NCBI GenBank assembly: GCA_017911155.1
Contig: JAEFCI010005746.1
Location: forward strand, 1 to 10,464
Length of the DNA stretch: 10,464 bases
Direction of reading: 5' to 3'
Source: Olpidium bornovanus S191
Taxonomy: Eukaryota > Olpidiomycota
Under the pieces are notes generated by a model that ran no database searches, was not told where the DNA came from, and worked only from the letters and a program-made list of their open reading frames with translations. The position numbers and the translations under genes were made by a program. How positions within the stretch are numbered: the first letter of the stretch is position 1; the number at the start of each line of letters is the position of its first letter. Below are positions 7,033 to 10,464 of this stretch, piece by piece.

Positions 7033-8846
7033 ATGCTATTCTCGCGAACGTTACTGGTGGCGACAGCAGCGGCGTCCTCATGCTTGATAGTCAATCTCGA
7101 AGCTGCGACCGGTATGTACAACCTGATTCCCTTGGATAATTGTCGTCCCGCAATGAGAAATTTGCACGCCGTCGTCGTCAAAGAATAACGCAGCATTTGC
7201 GCCCGCAGCTCAGCTGGTGTTCGCCTGTTACGCCGACTCAGGTTTTCCGGGAGCACCGCAGGCGGTGGCTGTACGTGCTTTTTGCTTTGTTTTAGAGATG
7301 TTCGGGTGCGGCGACGGTAAACGGGGCAAGAGAGATGAGATTGACCGGTAAATGTTTGGCTTGCAGAACGAAGCGGAGTGCCGTAAGCAGTGCGCAGCCT
7401 CGCCGTTCGCCGCCATTCAAGTCAGGCTGGTGGGCTTGGCCGTCAACGGGCTCTGTCGGTGCGGAAATGAACCTCCGGCGGTATGTTTCTCGGCCCCCGG
7501 GTGTTATCGTCCGTTTCCCGGACGAGCAGGCTGGCTGATGCGCGCGAAACGTTTTGGTTCTGCGCAGGGCGCGCAAAACGGAGTGTGCTCTACTCCCTGT
7601 GCGACTGGAGGAAACTGCGGCGGAACGTAAGTTTGGCGGGTGCTGGGGGCATGCGGCCGGCCTCGCTGGAGAGGGATGGCGTTCTTAGCGGCTAACGTTT
7701 CTCGCATTCGCTGACGCCTTCGGAATCGCGGAATCCGGCACACGCTCTCACAGCGGCGTGGAAGCGATCTTGGACATCGCCGCCGGGGACCCCGCTCCGC
7801 AACCGAATCCCGCCGAGCCCGCGCTTCCGGCGCGCGGCCTTGTGGCGCCTAGCCTTTTGGCACCCGCACTTGAAACGCCCGCCCTTGGAGCGCCCGCCCT
7901 TGGAGCGCCCGCCCTTGGAGCGCCCGCCCTTGGAGCGCCCGCCCTTGGAACACCCGCAGTTGCGGCGCCCAACGGCACCTCGACCGGCTTGCCCGCGCCA
8001 CCAACCGCTGCTCCTATTCCGGCCCGTCAGCCGAGGCAGCCGGTGCGGCCGACGAATGAGACCGTCGCCTCTCCTACGGTCACGAAGCAGGTCCGCACCG
8101 CTCCGACCGAAAGCTCCGGCGGGCTCCCTTCGTCTCTGCTGATAACCGGCGGGACCATTTTGGGCGTGATCCTCCTCGTGCCGTTCGTGGTCGTGAGCTG
8201 TCTCCGGTACCAGCGCCGGCGGGTCAACGCTGAGAAGCCCGAGTTGCCCTACAACTCCACCGCGAAGAGATTGCGTCCCGTGTCGTCAACCATGTTTCTG
8301 GAGGAGCCGCCCGCGTTTCCAGAAATGCGGGCCTCACGCGGCAGCGTGAACTCCCCCTCCCCCGTGAGCTCGGCGTACCGCATGCAGCCGAACTACCCCC
8401 ATGCCCCGTCGCCGTCGCCGTTGTCGCTGGGTCCGACGGGGATGGGGGGCTATTTCGTCCCCACCAACACTCATTCCGTCTACTCCCGCCCGGTCTCGAA
8501 AACGTCGTCCTCGTTTTCATCCCAGGGCTCCCAGAATCCGCCTGACGGGCACATCCCGGCTTCGCAGCCGCTTGCGTTCAACCACAGCGTCGCGCCGCAG
8601 GTCCCTGTGGTCGCGAGCACCACCATCTACGCAAGCGACTACGGCGGCTACGACGAGGTCTCGCCCGGCCCCGCCCAGTCTCAGGTGTACATCGGGGCCG
8701 GAAACAATCTCAACATTGTCCCCCAGCTCCCCTTCGACATCGATTACGACAACTTCAACGGCGTCGTCCCGACCCCGGAGCTGTCGTCTGGTCCGTACAT
8801 AACCAACCCGGAGCAGGAGGAGACGGGCCACTACGCACCACCGTGA
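7033..8846 (+). CDS. WSC-domain single-pass membrane protein, cell-wall stress sensor type
   Basis: Likely a plasma-membrane protein whose outer WSC domain binds wall glucan, as in yeast Wsc sensors that signal to the Rho1/cell-integrity pathway. The five exons are 7033-7111, 7209-7270, 7367-7480, 7568-7626 and 7754-8846 (stop TGA), 468 residues. Introns start GTATGT, GTACGT, GTATGT, GTAAGT and end AG, with phases 1, 0, 0, 2 that all agree. Residues 1-26 form a signal peptide (MLFSRTLLVATAAASSCLIV). The WSC domain spans about 30-114 with eight cysteines at 33, 52, 56, 77, 79, 92, 96 and 102; CYADSG, ECRKQC, LCRCGNEPP, CSTPC and NCGG match the family. Residues 115-230 form an Ala/Pro-rich stalk with PALGA repeats and N-glycosylation sequons NGT (178) and NET (206). 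A membrane span lies at about 233-254, then a basic stop at RYQRRR. The tail of about 210 residues is rich in Ser, Pro and Tyr. The stalk is poorer in Ser/Thr than in typical Wsc sensors. Exon 1 and the second intron are the least certain parts. Confidence 0.88.
7846..7965 (+). repeat. 15-bp coding minisatellite (PALGA repeat) in the stalk of the WSC protein
   Basis: Eight 15-bp units in phase with codons run across this stretch. Five consecutive copies of CGCCCGCCCTTGGAG (7876-7950) are identical apart from the last base of the fifth. The two units before (7846-7875) and one after (7951-7965) are degenerate. The protein repeat is A-P-A-L-G. High identity in the core with decayed flanks suggests recent expansion by slippage or unequal crossing-over, so copy number may vary between strains. 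Confidence 0.92.
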
Positions 8847-8937
8847 GCCTACCCCGCCTCCCTCCTTTCTCCTCCTTCTCCCGCGCGCGCACGGTGATTT
8901 TGCTCCGGTTTAGGCTTGGCGCTTGGCGGCCGGAAAC

Positions 8938-8977
8938 CAAAAAAAAGTAAAAGAAAGTAAAAAAAAAAAAAAAAAAA
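8938..8977 (+). repeat. A-rich tract ending in a 19-nt A-run
   Basis: The tract is made of A-runs broken by single G or GT and ends in 19 consecutive A (8959-8977). It lies about 95 nt after the WSC stop codon, so it is in the transcript's 3' region or just beyond it. A genomic A-run of this length is prone to length error and could mis-prime oligo-dT in cDNA work. Confidence 0.85.
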
Positions 8978-9140
8978 GTCCACGCCGCGAAGATCGAAAC
9001 CGCAAATCGGTGCGACCCGCAAAGAAATGCATCCACAAATGCCAGAACGGAGCTTTCCGCGTCCGCTCTTTAATATATCCGCTCTGCTTGTGACCATTTT
9101 AGCATAATACAATTGGCGGTTTAACGCGTGCGCGAACAGC

Positions 9141-9253
9141 CTCTTGAATCTCAAGAGTTGCTCGCGTTTCCGCAGCCGCACTTTCTCATCCCCCTTTCCC
9201 TTCCTCACATCCTTTCCTCACTTTCTGGCCCCGACCAGAAATTACGGTAATTT
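9141..9253. repeat. Three short perfect inverted repeats in tandem order
   Basis: Each has a 7-bp perfect stem. CTCTTGA / TCAAGAG lies at 9141-9147 and 9151-9157 with a 3-nt loop. TTTCTGG / CCAGAAA lies at 9222-9228 and 9235-9241 with a 6-nt loop. AAATTAC / GTAATTT lies at 9239-9245 and 9247-9253 with one base between. The second and third share three bases, so they cannot both form fully at once. Function is unknown; transcript 3' structure or protein-binding dyads are possible. Confidence 0.55.
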
Positions 9254-10219
9254 ATGAAAACGAAACCAATTAGAGTGCATTCAACAAAAATAACGCTAAG
9301 TGTGTTCCTGGTGGTTCCAGGCTTGCTATAGCCGAATCCGGCGAGCTGGGAAAGTGGAGCTGTTTGTGGTGGTGGTGGTTGTGAGACCGGGGCTTCAAAC
9401 GGCGAGTGTTCCTACGAGGCGTGCTGGTTACTGGAGGGGGCGCAGGCCACCCGCCCGTCGCACGACCGCACTGTACAGGTGCAGCGCATTTTGCCGTGGC
9501 GCGTTTGGCAAGAACTTCCAGAACACCCGGCGAAACGCTCCCCGGGCGTTTTCGGCGGCCAAATTCGCTGTAAAGCCAGCGCGTACACCACTCAAATCCC
9601 GCCCTTCATTGCTGCGCCGCGGCGCCTTCCCCAAAGCATTGTGCAAGCGTCGGTGGGAACAAAGAAAGAAAGCATCACGGGCTGCACAGATGCGTTCCGA
9701 GCTCAGACCTTTCACAGCGCCAACCCCCACCCCAGCTTCGGCGCTACACGCGATCTGCAGAGAGTTTGGGCCCCACGCACACATGACCTGATGGCTTTGG
9801 CCTGGATCGCTTTTGCCCCCGGCGAGAGAAGTCGGGCTCGCTGAGTCCATGCAGTTTGATCTTCCCCCTGCCTCCGCCCCGCGAAAAACACACAGACACA
9901 CACAAAAAAAAATACCCGATGTGTTCGCTCTGCCCGCCAAGGGAAACTCACAAAAGACTTCCCGCTCGGTCCAAGTTCAGTGGTGCGTTCGGTCTTTTAC
10001 CTTCCGTCAGCCAGGTGGCGTGGCCGCACTCTGCGCGCAGTGCCGACGGATCCCGACCTCGCCGGAGAGTACGGGACACGTGCCCGCAATTCCCTCAGGC
10101 ACGGGCACGGCGGCAGCCCGGTTTTCACAGTGCAGTTTTAGGGGGGATGCGCAGAGACACTGCCGAGTAGATGAGGAGGGCGCGCGTTTGTAGCGCGCCG
10201 TGGTGAGGCGCATTCACTC

Positions 10220-10443
10220 GAGCGCGTTCCCTTTCGCCGCAGCTGACTGGGTGCAGAGATGCTTGTCTCTGTGACGAGTTCGTTCCCTCTAACCGGGCCT
10301 ACCCGGTTGGAGAGAAGCGTGCCTCTCGTGCCGAGCGCGTTTACTCTCACTAAGGCCGGGCGTTTGCAGAGAAGCGTGACTCTGTGGAACGCGTTCCCGC
10401 TCACTAAGGCCTGCTTCTGCAGAGAAGCTCGCTTCTCTCTCTC
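10220..10443 (+). repeat. Tandem array of four ~56-bp units, each with a conserved hairpin
   Basis: Four imperfect units follow one another: 10220-10275, 10276-10332, 10333-10386 and 10387-10443 (56, 57, 54 and 57 bp). A fifth may begin at 10444. Shared landmarks are GAGCGCGTT-like starts, CTCACTAAGGCC in units 3 and 4, and an AGAGAAGC-type core. Each unit has an inverted repeat around the core: CAGAGA/TCTCTG (10254-10271), GAGAG/CTCTC (10310-10327), CAGAG/CTCTG (10367-10384), AGAGAAG/CTTCTCT (10421-10438). Unit 2 has another 7-bp stem AACCGGG/CCCGGTT (10291-10308). The array probably continues past the right edge. The minus strand is open across it (10461-10138), so it could also be coding. 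Confidence 0.7.
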
Positions 10444-10464
10444 GACGTCCATTGGACGCACATG

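Larger units (their letters stand above)
8847..10219. other. Stretch without a recognisable gene, including the 3' flank of the WSC gene
   Basis: It begins with a pyrimidine-rich stretch (8850-8885) right after the WSC stop, then A-rich DNA at 8938-8977 that includes a run of 19 A. AT-rich DNA at about 9070-9115 could hold the 3' end signals. Small perfect hairpins lie at 9141-9253, a (GTG)n patch at about 9366-9382, and a CA/A tract at 9885-9912. A CACGTG site lies at 10077-10082. Open frames of about 160-170 codons exist (plus 9300-9791, minus 9940-9428), but they overlap each other, are Arg/Ala-rich and show no family features, so I do not call them genes. Confidence 0.55.

Noticed and set aside
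7271..7366. Two tiny introns (25 and 19 nt) in place of the second WSC intron
   Set aside because: Internal AG and GT sites would allow them, but one 96-nt intron with GTACGT and TTGCAG joins the WSC sequence cleanly in phase 0 and fits the size of the other introns.
9300..9940. Overlapping plus (9300-9791) and minus (9940-9428) open frames of 163 and 170 codons
   Set aside because: They overlap on opposite strands, are rich in Arg/Ala, and show no motif, signal peptide or splice structure. Frames of this length are common by chance in GC-rich DNA.
10220..10443. CRISPR-like interpretation of the terminal tandem array
   Set aside because: The units are contiguous and diverged, without identical repeats separated by unique spacers, and the setting is eukaryotic.

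Overview
The window looks like nuclear DNA of a GC-rich fungus. The genes contain short GT-AG introns (about 85-155 nt), the intergenic spacers carry A-tracts and pyrimidine tracts, and the three recognisable proteins have a fungal flavour: HMG-CoA reductase with a sterol-sensing domain, a eukaryotic cytosolic arginyl-tRNA synthetase, and a WSC-domain membrane protein of the cell-wall sensor type. An early-diverging (chytrid-like) fungus is plausible, but the sequence alone does not fix the lineage. I see no prokaryotic operon, rRNA, tRNA, CRISPR array or transposon.

Layout. From 1 to 1546 the minus strand holds the 5' part of an HMG-CoA reductase gene. Three exons are visible (1058-1546, 382-916, 121-227) and the gene runs off the left edge before the catalytic domain. 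From 1547 to 2723 lies its probable promoter and leader, with a very G-rich block, a polypurine tract and the 3' flank of the next gene. From 2724 to 5374 the minus strand holds a complete four-exon arginyl-tRNA synthetase of 782 residues, with an extra GST-like domain of about 210 residues at the N terminus. From 5605 to 6087 the minus strand holds a short acidic coding region that I cannot name. Its best reading needs one -1 and one +1 change of frame, or introns that I cannot settle. From about 6090 to 7032 is a spacer with three CACGTG palindromes and CCAAT boxes. It could serve both the short minus-strand gene and the plus-strand gene that follows. From 7033 to 8846 the plus strand holds a five-exon gene for a 468-residue WSC protein (signal peptide, eight-cysteine WSC domain, Ala/Pro stalk with a perfect 15-bp minisatellite, one membrane span, long Ser/Pro/Tyr-rich tail). 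From 8847 to the right edge I recognise no gene. That stretch has small perfect hairpins (9141-9253) and ends in a roughly 56-bp tandem array (10220-10443) in which each unit keeps a hairpin although its bases change.

The genes do not form a pathway. HMG-CoA reductase makes mevalonate for sterols at the ER, ArgRS charges tRNA in the cytosol, and the WSC protein would sit in the plasma membrane facing the wall. All exon joins were worked out by reading frame, GT-AG ends and family sequence. None was tested against transcripts or databases.
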